Shown in pieces: positions 1 to 5,872 of a stretch of DNA of 5,872 nt. This DNA comes from Acidobacteriota bacterium. GTDB lineage: Bacteria > Acidobacteriota > Terriglobia > Terriglobales > Acidobacteriaceae. Below the pieces are notes generated by a model that made no database searches, was not told where the DNA came from, and was given only the letters and a program-made list of their open reading frames with translations. The DNA lies in the NCBI GenBank assembly GCA_003224835.1, contig QHZX01000230.1, positions 1 to 5,872 of the forward strand, read 5' to 3'. Every line of letters begins with the position of its first letter. Within the stretch, counting starts at the first letter, position 1. The translations under genes were made by a program, and so were the position numbers.

Positions 1-1
1 A

Positions 2-1096
2 GATTTTAGTCAACTCGTTCAAGGGCCAAATGCGACGCAGATGCTGGCCGATATGGGCGCGGATGTAATCAAGATCGAACCGCTCCATGGAGATTGGCAG
101 CGGAACTGGTCACTGAAGGACGCCTACATCAACGGCGAGAGCGTGTCATTCCTCACCTTCAACCGGGGAAAACGAAGTATCGCCTTGAACGCGAAGCACC
201 CGCTCGGCAAAGAGGCGGCGCTGAAGATCATTCAGTCCAGTGATGTCTTGATCCATCCCAAACTGATTTATTGCGCAAGTTGTGGCTGGGGTCAGGACGG
301 GCCGTACGTCACGCGCCCCGGCCAGGATTTATTGGCGCAAGCCATGGCGGGAGTTCTCTACTTAAACGGTAAGGCCGGCGATCCGCCCAGTCCGGTAGGC
401 ATGGGCATTGCAGACATTACTGCTTCTTTCCATATCGTCGGCGCGATTTTGGCAGGCATATATCATCGCGATCGCACCGGTGAGGGTCAGCGAATTGATA
501 TAAACCTGCTGAACTCGGTGTTGAGTTTGGCCACCCAGGAAGCCACACTGTATATGAATACCCGCTCAGAGCCGGAGCGGAGCGCTGCGGGAATTGGGCA
601 TCCCTGTGTTGGCGCTCCAATGGGCGTTTACCGAACGCGCGATGGATACATTGTTGTGGCCATGATGCCCCTTGGAAAAGTTGCAGAGCTCATCGGAATA
701 GATGGATTCGAGGGCAACGATTCGCGAAATATGCTGGAGAATCGCGATGAAGTGAAGCGAAAGTTGGAACCCGGCTTCGCGCGCAAGACCACAGCCGAGC
801 TCATGGAACTTTTTATGGAGGCAGATATCTGGGCAGCGCCGGTCAACACGTTTCCAGCCATGGAAAGCGACCCGCAGGTGCGGCATAACCAGATTGTCGC
901 CAGCTTCGATCATCCCAAGGTGAAGCAGTTTCGGACCATTGGGCCGCCGATACGATTCAGCCGTTCTCCATCCAGCGTTAAGAGACCGCCCTTACTGGGC
1001 GAGCACAGTCGAGAGATCCTGAAAGAGATCGGATATGCGGACGGAGATATCGAAAAATTTTCGCGCGACGGAGTAATCGCAGAAAATGCAGGGTAA
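2..1096 (+). CDS. CaiB/BaiF family III CoA-transferase, 5'-partial, with an internal gap
   Basis: This is probably a cytoplasmic enzyme moving CoA between carboxylic acids; the substrate cannot be told. The frame is open from base 2 and reads family-like sequence (DFSQLVQGPNATQ) ahead of the first internal ATG at 41, so the true start lies left of the window. The N-terminal block has the typical ADMGADVIKIEP motif. The catalytic aspartate expected by comparison with formyl-CoA transferase Asp169 is in GIADITASFH (codon 413-415), followed by TGEGQRIDINLLN. The C-terminal part (DPQVRHNQ, RPPLLGEHS) is complete and ends at TAA 1094-1096. Odd point: at 251-259 the protein goes straight from SSDVLI to HPKLIYC, where the family normally carries about 24 more residues including the ENFRPG motif. 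The reading frame is kept. The visible 364 residues plus a short missing start fall short of the usual length near 400. The next gene starts inside its 3' end. Family assignment is firm; activity is doubtful. Confidence 0.9.
   Translation, partial: DFSQLVQGPNATQMLADMGADVIKIEPLHGDWQRNWSLKDAYINGESVSFLTFNRGKRSIALNAKHPLGKEAALKIIQSSDVLIHPKLIYCASCGWGQDGPYVTRPGQDLLAQAMAGVLYLNGKAGDPPSPVGMGIADITASFHIVGAILAGIYHRDRTGEGQRIDINLLNSVLSLATQEATLYMNTRSEPERSAAGIGHPCVGAPMGVYRTRDGYIVVAMMPLGKVAELIGIDGFEGNDSRNMLENRDEVKRKLEPGFARKTTAELMELFMEADIWAAPVNTFPAMESDPQVRHNQIVASFDHPKVKQFRTIGPPIRFSRSPSSVKRPPLLGEHSREILKEIGYADGDIEKFSRDGVIAENAG
1070..1073 (+). promoter_or_regulatory. Possible ribosome binding site for the solute-binding-like gene
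   Basis: GGAG lies 12 bases ahead of the ATG at 1086, inside the end of the CoA-transferase gene. The spacing is rather long, so initiation probably relies partly on coupling with the upstream gene, whose stop (1094-1096) falls just after this start. A second in-frame ATG at 1116 is possible, but the residues between the two (KTLRGMTW) look like part of the conserved family start. Confidence 0.4.
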
Positions 1097-1391
1097 GTCG
1101 AAAACTCTGCGGGGAATGACATGGAAGCATGATCGCGGGCTGGCGCCCTTGCTGGCTACCGCGAAACATTTCTGCAAAGAACACTCGGACCTCACGATTG
1201 AATGGGAAGCTAGAAGCTTGCAGGAATTCGGCGAGGGTACTGTCCAGGTTCTCGCGGATAACTACGATCTGGTGATCATCGATCATCCTTACATGGGCCA
1301 GGTTGCGCAGAAACAATGCTTCCTTCCGCTCGACGAGCACTTCACGCCGGTTCAACTCCACGAACTTGAGCGGGGACCTCCTGCAAGCTAA
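1086..1391 (+). CDS. Solute-binding-like protein, N-terminal fragment
   Basis: This 101-residue fragment holds the first part of the N-terminal lobe. It starts LRGMTWKHDRGLAPLL, then has a stretch like the first helix and strand of sugar-type binding proteins, and the segment NYDLVIIDHPYMGQ, a typical SBP core strand with acidic and aromatic residues. There is no run of hydrophobic residues or lipobox cysteine at the start, so it would stay in the cytoplasm. The last eight or so codons (RGPPAS and stop at 1389-1391) are out of the original frame. Confidence 0.6.
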   Translation: MQGKSKTLRGMTWKHDRGLAPLLATAKHFCKEHSDLTIEWEARSLQEFGEGTVQVLADNYDLVIIDHPYMGQVAQKQCFLPLDEHFTPVQLHELERGPPAS

Positions 1392-2163
1392 TGGCTTCAG
1401 GTTGCCGCAAACGTGGGAAGAGGTTCTGAATCTGGCGAAATTCCGGCGAGGTTTTATGACTGCCGCGCTATCGCCACTGGATTCGCTCATGTGCTTCTTC
1501 ACTATCTGTGCCAACCTCGGCGATCCTCCCTTTGCGGGCGGCAATAAAGTTGTAGCCAGAAGCACCGGCGAGCAAGCTCTAGAGCGCTTGCGTGTCTTGG
1601 CTGAGCATTCGGCGGACGGCGCATTGTCAGCGAACCCCATCGCAATCTGGGAACGCATGAGTTCTTCTGACGAAATTGCTTACTGTCCTCTGGCATTTGG
1701 CTACTCCAATTACGCGAGAAATGGATATCGCTCAAAATTGGTTTCATTCGGGTCCATACCCTCCAGCGGGCGAGGTCCGGTGGGAGCGACTCTAGGGGGA
1801 GCTGGACTGGCCATTTCCCAAAAGTGTGAGCATCGCGATATTGCCCTGGACTACGCTCTCTGGCTCGCCGGGCAAGAGTGCCAGCGCACTTTGTATGTCG
1901 AATCAGGAGGACAGCCCGCCAGCAAGACAGCATGGCTCGACGCTCATGCCAACGAAATAGCCAACGGCTACTTTGCGGCGACGCTTCCCGTGCTCGAGAA
2001 TGCATGGTTGCGTCCGCGTTTTGCCGGTTTCGGAGAGTTTCAGGTTGCAGCGCTTACGACTACTGGCGAGTTTGTTAAAGGTGAGAAATCCTGCCGCGAA
2101 ACACTCAACCAACTGGACGATCTATATTCGAAGGCGCTCGCTAGTACCGAAAAACGATTTTGA
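1366..2163 (+). CDS. Solute-binding-like protein, C-terminal fragment
   Basis: About 265 residues covering most of the rest of the binding-protein fold, in frame +1 relative to the first fragment. Family-like sequence begins at about 1375 (DLLQANGFRLPQTW, then PLDSLMCFFTICANLG). Later blocks YCPLAFGYSNYAR, GGAGLAISQKCEH, YALWLAGQECQ and YVESGGQPASKTAW match the usual hinge and C-lobe pattern (an ESGGQP-type motif and a C-terminal LDDLYSKA helix). An ATG at 1303 keeps this frame open but would add about 20 meaningless residues read from the wrong frame of the N-terminal part. TTG 1366 or ATG 1456 are the other possible starts, none with a clear ribosome binding site. It is unlikely to be made as a separate protein. 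Confidence 0.55.
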   Translation: MSGDLLQANGFRLPQTWEEVLNLAKFRRGFMTAALSPLDSLMCFFTICANLGDPPFAGGNKVVARSTGEQALERLRVLAEHSADGALSANPIAIWERMSSSDEIAYCPLAFGYSNYARNGYRSKLVSFGSIPSSGRGPVGATLGGAGLAISQKCEHRDIALDYALWLAGQECQRTLYVESGGQPASKTAWLDAHANEIANGYFAATLPVLENAWLRPRFAGFGEFQVAALTTTGEFVKGEKSCRETLNQLDDLYSKALASTEKRF

Positions 2164-2209
2164 TCATCGAAGTACTGATGGAGAACAGAGCGCCGAGTCA
2201 TCGGGATCG

Positions 2210-3736
2210 GTGTTTCATGCTGTAAATCCCGCGACCGGAAGCAAAGCGGAGCCTGGCTTTTATACCGCCACTGCTCAGGATATTGATCAGGCATGCAATC
2301 TTGCGGCGGATGCATTTCACGAATTGGGACGGTTTAGTAGCAGTGACCGCGCTGCTCTATTGCGCCGTATCGCTGAGAACCTAACGAGTGAAGGCGCAGC
2401 CATCGTCGAACGTGCGAACCTGGAAAGCGGCTTGCCTCTGCCGCGCTTGCAGTCAGAACTCAAACGCACCACCGGCCAACTCAATTTGTTCGCCTATGTG
2501 CTCGCGGAAGGCTCGTGGCTGAATGCTCGCATTGATGAAGCTGATCGCGAGCGCAAACCAATCCCACGGCCTGATATTCGTTCCATGCTGCGTCCTCTCG
2601 GGCCAATTGCGGTATTTGGCGCTAGCAATTTTCCGCTGGCCTTTTCAGTTGCGGGCGGCGACACGGCATCGGCTCTGGCCGCGGGAAATCCGGTAGTGGT
2701 CAAAGCGCACCCGGCGCATCCTGGAACCAGCGAACTTGTGGGGAAGCTCATACAAAAAGCTGTGAAGGACGCGAATTTCCCCACCGGAATGTTCTCTCTG
2801 CTTTTTGATTCCGGAGTTGAGGTGGGCGTTTCGTTAGTCCAACATCCGGCGATAAAAGCGGTGGCTTTCACCGGCTCGGCCAGTGGCGGACAGGCATTAA
2901 TGCGGCTCGCGTCAGAACGCCCCGAACCGATTCCTTGTTATGCGGAGATGGGAAGCACAAATCCGTTATTCATTCTTCCCGGCGCGATGCGCGAACGAGG
3001 TGCACAGATTGCAAAGGGCTTGCAGGCTTCGGTCACGGTGGGCTCCGGACAGTTCTGTACGAAACCAGGCATGGTTTTTCTTCCAGCGGAACAGAGCGCA
3101 GACTTCGAACGAACGATCCAGGAGAGTGTGGGCGGACTCGACCCGTTTTTGATGCTGACCGAGGGCATCGCTGCGAAATACCGGCAAGCTGTTGACCAAC
3201 GGCTTGCGCGGTCAAAGGCCGAGTTAATCGTTGGCAGACGGGAGACGAACGCAAAGACCTCCGCTACCACCGAAGCAATGGTCTTTCGTATTTCGCTCGA
3301 CAATTTTCTTGTTCATCCTGAACTCGGAGAAGAAGTTTTTGGACCGACGACTTTATTAGTGAACTACGGCTCGGGACACGACCTGCTCGCAGCCGCTGAA
3401 CAATTGCACGGGCATCTCACCGCCACAATTCACGGCACGGAAGAAGATCTCGCGCGAGCTCATGAATTGATCCGAGTTCTTGAAACCAAAGTTGGCCGCA
3501 TTGTGTTCAATGGATTCCCCACCGGCGTCGAAGTCTCCCACGCGATGGTGCACGGTGGCCCCTTTCCCGCTACTTCCGATGGCCGCTCCACTTCAGTTGG
3601 CACGCAAGCGATCTGGCGCTTCGTGCGTCCAGTTTGTTACCAGGATTTTCCTGACGCTGCCCTTCCGCCGGAGCTGCAAAGCGCAAATCCTCTTGGCCTG
3701 ATGCGCCTTGTGAACGGCGCTTTTACACGCAGCTGA
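2210..3736 (+). CDS. 2,5-dioxovalerate (alpha-ketoglutaric semialdehyde) dehydrogenase, NADP-type aldehyde dehydrogenase
   Basis: This cytoplasmic enzyme should oxidise alpha-ketoglutaric semialdehyde to alpha-ketoglutarate, the last step of non-phosphorylating pentose and aldaric acid breakdown. The sequence follows the type III KGSADH pattern throughout: FGASNFPLAFSVAGGDTASA (Rossmann/substrate region), VVVKAHPAHPGTSELVG, AFTGSASGG, the general-base glutamate in CYAEMGSTNP (codon 2945-2947), the catalytic cysteine in GSGQFCTKPG (codon 3056-3058), EEVFGP, and the C-terminal VHGGPFPATSDGRSTSVGT and RPVCYQDFPDA motifs that set this class apart from ordinary ALDHs. The start is uncertain. GTG 2210 gives 508 residues against about 525 for the family, yet family-like residues (DGEQSAESSG) continue upstream to about 2170 with no start codon. 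The frame stays open further back, with GTG 2081 and ATGs at 2000 and 1973 deep inside the preceding gene. The convergent neighbour supplies the preceding reaction. Confidence 0.88.
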   Translation: MFHAVNPATGSKAEPGFYTATAQDIDQACNLAADAFHELGRFSSSDRAALLRRIAENLTSEGAAIVERANLESGLPLPRLQSELKRTTGQLNLFAYVLAEGSWLNARIDEADRERKPIPRPDIRSMLRPLGPIAVFGASNFPLAFSVAGGDTASALAAGNPVVVKAHPAHPGTSELVGKLIQKAVKDANFPTGMFSLLFDSGVEVGVSLVQHPAIKAVAFTGSASGGQALMRLASERPEPIPCYAEMGSTNPLFILPGAMRERGAQIAKGLQASVTVGSGQFCTKPGMVFLPAEQSADFERTIQESVGGLDPFLMLTEGIAAKYRQAVDQRLARSKAELIVGRRETNAKTSATTEAMVFRISLDNFLVHPELGEEVFGPTTLLVNYGSGHDLLAAAEQLHGHLTATIHGTEEDLARAHELIRVLETKVGRIVFNGFPTGVEVSHAMVHGGPFPATSDGRSTSVGTQAIWRFVRPVCYQDFPDAALPPELQSANPLGLMRLVNGAFTRS

Positions 3737-3750
3737 TCGTGGAGGCAATC

Positions 3751-4584
3751 TTAAGCGACGTGGTTCTCAAGCACGCCAATTCCGTCGATGGCAATCCGTA
3801 TTACATCTCCATGCTGCAACGTGAAGTCGTCGCCGGGAACAATTCCCGTTCCTGTCATTAGAAACGCGCCTCGAGGGAAACTCTGATCGCGAAATAAAAA
3901 TTGGACTAGCTGTTGCGGATCACGCTTAAGTTCCGATAACGAAGTTGTTCCAGAAAATACTGTCCCTCTTCGCCGTACGATTTCTAACCGGATCACGGTT
4001 TCCTTTGTTGGTTGGGATGAGAGCAGTATGCAAGGACCTAGGGCGCAACTGCCGTTGTAAACCTTGGCCTGGGGCAAATAGAGCGGGTTCTCGCCTTCAA
4101 TGTCTCGTGAACTCATGTCGTTGCCGATTGTGTAACCGATGATGTTGCCGGCAGCATTAATTGCAAGCGTCAGTTCCGGCTCAGGCACAGACCACTTAGC
4201 GTCGGAGCGGATGCGCACAGCATTCCCCGGACCGACGACGCGCCATCCGGCGGCTTTGAAAAAGAGCTCCGGCCGCTCAGCTTTGTAAACCCTGTCGTAG
4301 AAATCTCCGCCTCCCGCATCTTTGCTCTCTTCAATACGGGCTTTGCGGCTGCGGTAATAGGTCACGCCTGCGGCCCATACTTCCTGGCTGCCAACAGGGG
4401 CGAGAACGGTCGCAGGGTCAAAATTCGTCACAGACTCGTTATTCGCCGCCGCTTCTGCGTGGGCTTTTAAATTGACATTACAAATAAGTTCATCCCATGC
4501 TTCCGTAGAGGCAAGCGCCGACAATAGATAAAATTGCCCCTCTTTTTCTACCAATGCGCCGTGAGTTGTGCGGTAGAGTTTCAC
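3751..4584 (-). CDS. FAH-family 2-keto-3-deoxy-pentonate dehydratase (KdaD-like)
   Basis: Likely dehydrates 2-keto-3-deoxy-D-arabinonate or the xylose-derived equivalent to alpha-ketoglutaric semialdehyde, using a divalent metal, in the cytoplasm. Visible motifs: [27 protein letters not shown], the metal-ligand pair in [22 protein letters not shown] with the third acidic ligand, then [17 protein letters not shown], and a C-terminal [14 protein letters not shown] block typical of the FAH fold. The E-x-E...D set corresponds to the metal ligands described for Sulfolobus KdaD (recalled, not aligned). I prefer GTG 4584 (277 residues, VKLYRTTHG) over GTG 4608 (285 residues), because a GGGAG sits ten bases ahead of 4584 and nothing similar precedes 4608. 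It converges with the dehydrogenase that would use its product, with 14 bases between stops. Other FAH enzymes (fumarylpyruvate hydrolase, ureidoglycolate lyase) are less likely, given the [12 protein letters not shown] signature. Confidence 0.85.
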   Translation of the reverse strand: MKLYRTTHGALVEKEGQFYLLSALASTEAWDELICNVNLKAHAEAAANNESVTNFDPATVLAPVGSQEVWAAGVTYYRSRKARIEESKDAGGGDFYDRVYKAERPELFFKAAGWRVVGPGNAVRIRSDAKWSVPEPELTLAINAAGNIIGYTIGNDMSSRDIEGENPLYLPQAKVYNGSCALGPCILLSSQPTKETVIRLEIVRRRGTVFSGTTSLSELKRDPQQLVQFLFRDQSFPRGAFLMTGTGIVPGDDFTLQHGDVIRIAIDGIGVLENHVA

Positions 4585-4594
4585 GTGGTTAGCG

Positions 4595-4599
4595 CTCCC
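4595..4599 (-). promoter_or_regulatory. Ribosome binding site deciding the dehydratase start
   Basis: On the minus strand GGGAG is followed by a ten-base spacer and GTG at 4584-4582. The other GTG (4608-4606) lies upstream of this site and has no purine-rich sequence at suitable distance, so this element favours the shorter protein. Confidence 0.5.
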
Positions 4600-4608
4600 G
4601 GGGAACAC

Positions 4609-4780
4609 ACTTCGATTTTCGCATTCCGAAAAGATTACCAGAGCGCCTCGCGTGCTGAATCGAGCGGTAGTTCTCTTTCAAATTTATTGTGCACAGGTCG
4701 CCGGCGGGAGACGTTTGGAACGCAATCTCATTAATGTGTAGAACCGACTTACCCGGTCTGAGTTACAGCCAATTGACCGG
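4609..4780. other. Intergenic region between the dehydratase and GH13 genes
   Basis: This non-coding stretch (about 196 bases if the dehydratase starts at 4584) lies between two minus-strand genes. It should hold the end of the GH13 transcript and probably a promoter for the dehydratase. I see no convincing -35/-10 pair, no tRNA-like or riboswitch-like structure, and no conserved small protein. An 8-base palindrome CATTAATG (4729-4736) and the inverted repeat at 4753-4780 are the only structures that stand out. A possible operator for a sugar-acid regulator cannot be confirmed from this sequence. Confidence 0.4.
4753..4780 (-). repeat. Inverted repeat just after the GH13 stop, weak terminator candidate
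   Basis: CCGGTC at 4753-4758 and GACCGG at 4775-4780 are perfect complements around a 16-base loop, beginning directly after the GH13 stop codon on the minus strand. The stem is only six pairs and no T-run follows it on the minus strand, so it does not meet the usual picture of an intrinsic terminator. It may slow the polymerase or protect the 3' end, or be chance. Confidence 0.25.
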
Positions 4781-5872
4781 CTAACGTTCCAGCGGCGAAA
4801 GAGGAATCTTTTTGCTGACGATGTACCCAAAGGCGGTTAAATCGGCAGATACACGTCCCGAATAAAGCGAGAACCAGGTCTTTCCCGGGCTGAGCAAGTT
4901 CTGCACTGCATAGTAGTCCATCACCGGCAGATCGATCGTTACGTGCACATTTCGATTCGACAGATTAATGATGCAAAGAATTTCCGTGTTCCCAAGCTTG
5001 CGCAGAAAGCTCAACACGCTGTCTGGCTGATCGTTACCGATCCAATTGACGCTCCCCGAGGTCAGTGCCGGTTCGGAGGACCGCATCGCGAACAGCTTCT
5101 TGTACATGCTCAGAGTGCCCTCAATCGATTCTCGATCGGCGGGATTCCCCGGATCCGTCCAACGAATCGGAGCAAGCTTTCTCCATGCCGTGGCTGTCGG
5201 ATCATCAACCTCCTGGCCGTTATAAATGAACGGAATACCGTCCAGCGTGAAGTTCAGCACCGAGGCGGCCATGGCGCCCTTCTCTCCGAATAGCATGACG
5301 GCCCGCGGCCAGTCGTGGTTGTCGCTGAAGTGCAGCAGCCTGGCTCCCTTCGGCATCGTGGCGTGCATGCTTTCCCAACTCTTTCGCACCGCGAGGGCCG
5401 GAGATCCATCGCGCAGCACCGAGCGCAGTGCCAGGTAATAATTGAAGTTGTAATTAATATCAAAGGCTTCCAGTTGATCGTCTGGACGATCCGATTCTGA
5501 GAGCAGAACGATCTCCGGATTGACCTTGTCCAGCTCTTTTCTCGCGTCGACCCAGAAAGACTCCGGAATTCCACCACCAACATCACAGCGAAATCCATCG
5601 ATTCCGAAGTCGCGGGACCAATGGACAAGGCTGTCGGCTAAATATTTCCTCACCTCGGGCTTGCTAAAATCCGGCAGCGGCTGAGGCCAGAAGCCGCGCG
5701 CAATTTTTCCATCCTCTGTTTTTACGAAGAACGCCGGATCCTTCTGCATCATGATATTGTCCGGCGCCGTGTGGTAGTAGACGATATCCAGCATCACTTT
5801 GAGGTGCAGCTTATGGGCGGCAGCGACGAAGTCACGAAGGTCCTGCTCGGTGCCGCATTCAGGATCAATCGC
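4781..5872 (-). CDS. GH13 alpha-amylase-family glycoside hydrolase, 5'-partial
   Basis: Hydrolyses or transfers alpha-glucosidic bonds through the retaining two-step mechanism; the exact substrate is unclear. The frame is open to the right edge, where it reads DPECGTEQDLRDFVAAAHKL before LKVMLDIVYYHT (conserved region I). A GTG at 5797 that would otherwise look like a start is therefore internal, and the N-terminal part of the barrel and any signal peptide lie outside the window. Region II is GIDGFRCDVGGG with the nucleophile aspartate (codon 5582-5584). The acid/base glutamate is in VLLSESDRP (codon 5495-5497). Region IV is HFSDNHDWPR with the third catalytic aspartate (codon 5312-5314). All three are present. 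After IPFIYNGQEVDDP the chain ends in a short beta domain (about 70 residues from NTEILCIINLSN) and the stop TAG at 4783-4781. No carbohydrate-binding module is visible. It is the gene upstream of the dehydratase on the same strand, but the gap suggests separate transcription. Confidence 0.9.
   Translation of the reverse strand, partial: AIDPECGTEQDLRDFVAAAHKLHLKVMLDIVYYHTAPDNIMMQKDPAFFVKTEDGKIARGFWPQPLPDFSKPEVRKYLADSLVHWSRDFGIDGFRCDVGGGIPESFWVDARKELDKVNPEIVLLSESDRPDDQLEAFDINYNFNYYLALRSVLRDGSPALAVRKSWESMHATMPKGARLLHFSDNHDWPRAVMLFGEKGAMAASVLNFTLDGIPFIYNGQEVDDPTATAWRKLAPIRWTDPGNPADRESIEGTLSMYKKLFAMRSSEPALTSGSVNWIGNDQPDSVLSFLRKLGNTEILCIINLSNRNVHVTIDLPVMDYYAVQNLLSPGKTWFSLYSGRVSADLTAFGYIVSKKIPLSPLER

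Larger units (their letters stand above)
1086..2163 (+). pseudogene. Extracellular solute-binding-like protein, frameshifted (whole gene)
   Basis: Two fragments in different frames read as one family 1 solute-binding-protein-like polypeptide. The first frame is sensible from 1086 to about 1370 (ending LPLDEHFTPVQLHELE) and the second from about 1375 (DLLQANGFRLPQTWEEVL) to the TGA at 2161-2163. A simple one-base indel does not seem to explain the break: homologues, as I recall them, carry about 40-50 residues between these blocks, including a W-A-L-x-I-D-A-A-type motif and a YRP/WRP just before DLL. A deletion whose length is not a multiple of three is therefore more likely. No signal peptide is visible at the N-terminus, although the fold is normally periplasmic. 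The start overlaps the CoA-transferase by 11 bases, suggesting one operon and a shared task. The gene is either truly inactive or damaged by assembly. Confidence 0.7.

Noticed and set aside
978..1658. Long minus-strand open frame of 226 codons
   Set aside because: It lies antisense to the CoA-transferase end and the solute-binding-like gene, is rich in Arg, Ser and Leu without recognisable motifs, and coincides with clear coding on the plus strand.
1502..2005. Minus-strand open frame of 167 codons
   Set aside because: Antisense shadow of the solute-binding C-terminal fragment; composition is Arg/Trp/Ser rich and resembles no family I know.
3737..3750. Bidirectional terminator between the convergent stops
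   Set aside because: The 14-base gap and its flanks show no stable inverted repeat or T-run on either strand.
4653..4681. Possible minus-strand promoter: TTGAAA (4681-4676) with 17-base spacing
   Set aside because: The matching -10 hexamer would be TCAGCA, which hardly resembles TATAAT. The alternative TAATCT further downstream lacks a -35. Neither can be supported.
4534..4734. Plus-strand open frame crossing the dehydratase start and the intergenic region
   Set aside because: Starts antisense within the dehydratase, has no ribosome binding site and no recognisable sequence.
4729..4736. CATTAATG palindrome as a regulator operator
   Set aside because: An 8-base palindrome is expected by chance in a stretch this long, and no second copy or regulator gene is present to support it.
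5795..5797. GTG as the start of the GH13 gene
   Set aside because: The codons upstream to the window edge read conserved GH13 sequence (GTEQDLRDFVAAAH), so this GTG is an internal valine.

Overview
The window looks like a piece of a heterotrophic bacterial chromosome of moderate GC with tightly packed metabolic genes. No rRNA, tRNA, transposase, CRISPR array or phage gene is visible. The gene set (a family III CoA-transferase beside a leaderless solute-binding-like protein, a type III ketoglutaric semialdehyde dehydrogenase, a KdaD-like sugar-acid dehydratase and a GH13 glycosidase) would fit a soil carbohydrate degrader such as an Acidobacteriota member. That taxonomic guess is inference; nothing in the window fixes it.

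Layout, left to right. Plus strand: (1) a CaiB/BaiF-type CoA-transferase whose 5' end lies outside the window (2-1096) and which seems to lack an internal segment of roughly 24 residues; (2) a solute-binding-protein-like gene (1086-2163), overlapping the first gene by 11 bases and broken by a frame change near 1370, with a segment apparently missing; (3) an almost full-length NADP-type aldehyde dehydrogenase of the 2,5-dioxovalerate (alpha-ketoglutaric semialdehyde) class (about 2210-3736), which has no convincing start codon. Minus strand, convergent: (4) a fumarylacetoacetate-hydrolase-fold protein closely resembling 2-keto-3-deoxy-D-arabinonate dehydratase (3751-4584, or to 4608), ending 14 bases from the dehydrogenase; (5) after a gap of about 170-200 bases, a GH13 alpha-amylase-family enzyme (4781-5872) running off the right edge.

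The dehydrogenase and the dehydratase catalyse consecutive steps of oxidative, non-phosphorylating pentose breakdown (Weimberg-type): 2-keto-3-deoxy-pentonate to alpha-ketoglutaric semialdehyde to alpha-ketoglutarate. The pentose dehydrogenase, lactonase and pentonate dehydratase that would complete the route are not in the window. The CoA-transferase and solute-binding-like protein look like a coupled pair with unknown substrate. GH13 is a general alpha-glucan or oligosaccharide enzyme and is not obviously tied to the pentose genes.

The most notable oddity is three apparent lesions within about 2 kb on the plus strand (near 254, near 1370, and at the 2163-2210 junction), while the dehydrogenase body and both minus-strand genes look intact. 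They may reflect real decay or assembly deletions; the sequence alone cannot decide. I did not find a clear new system here.
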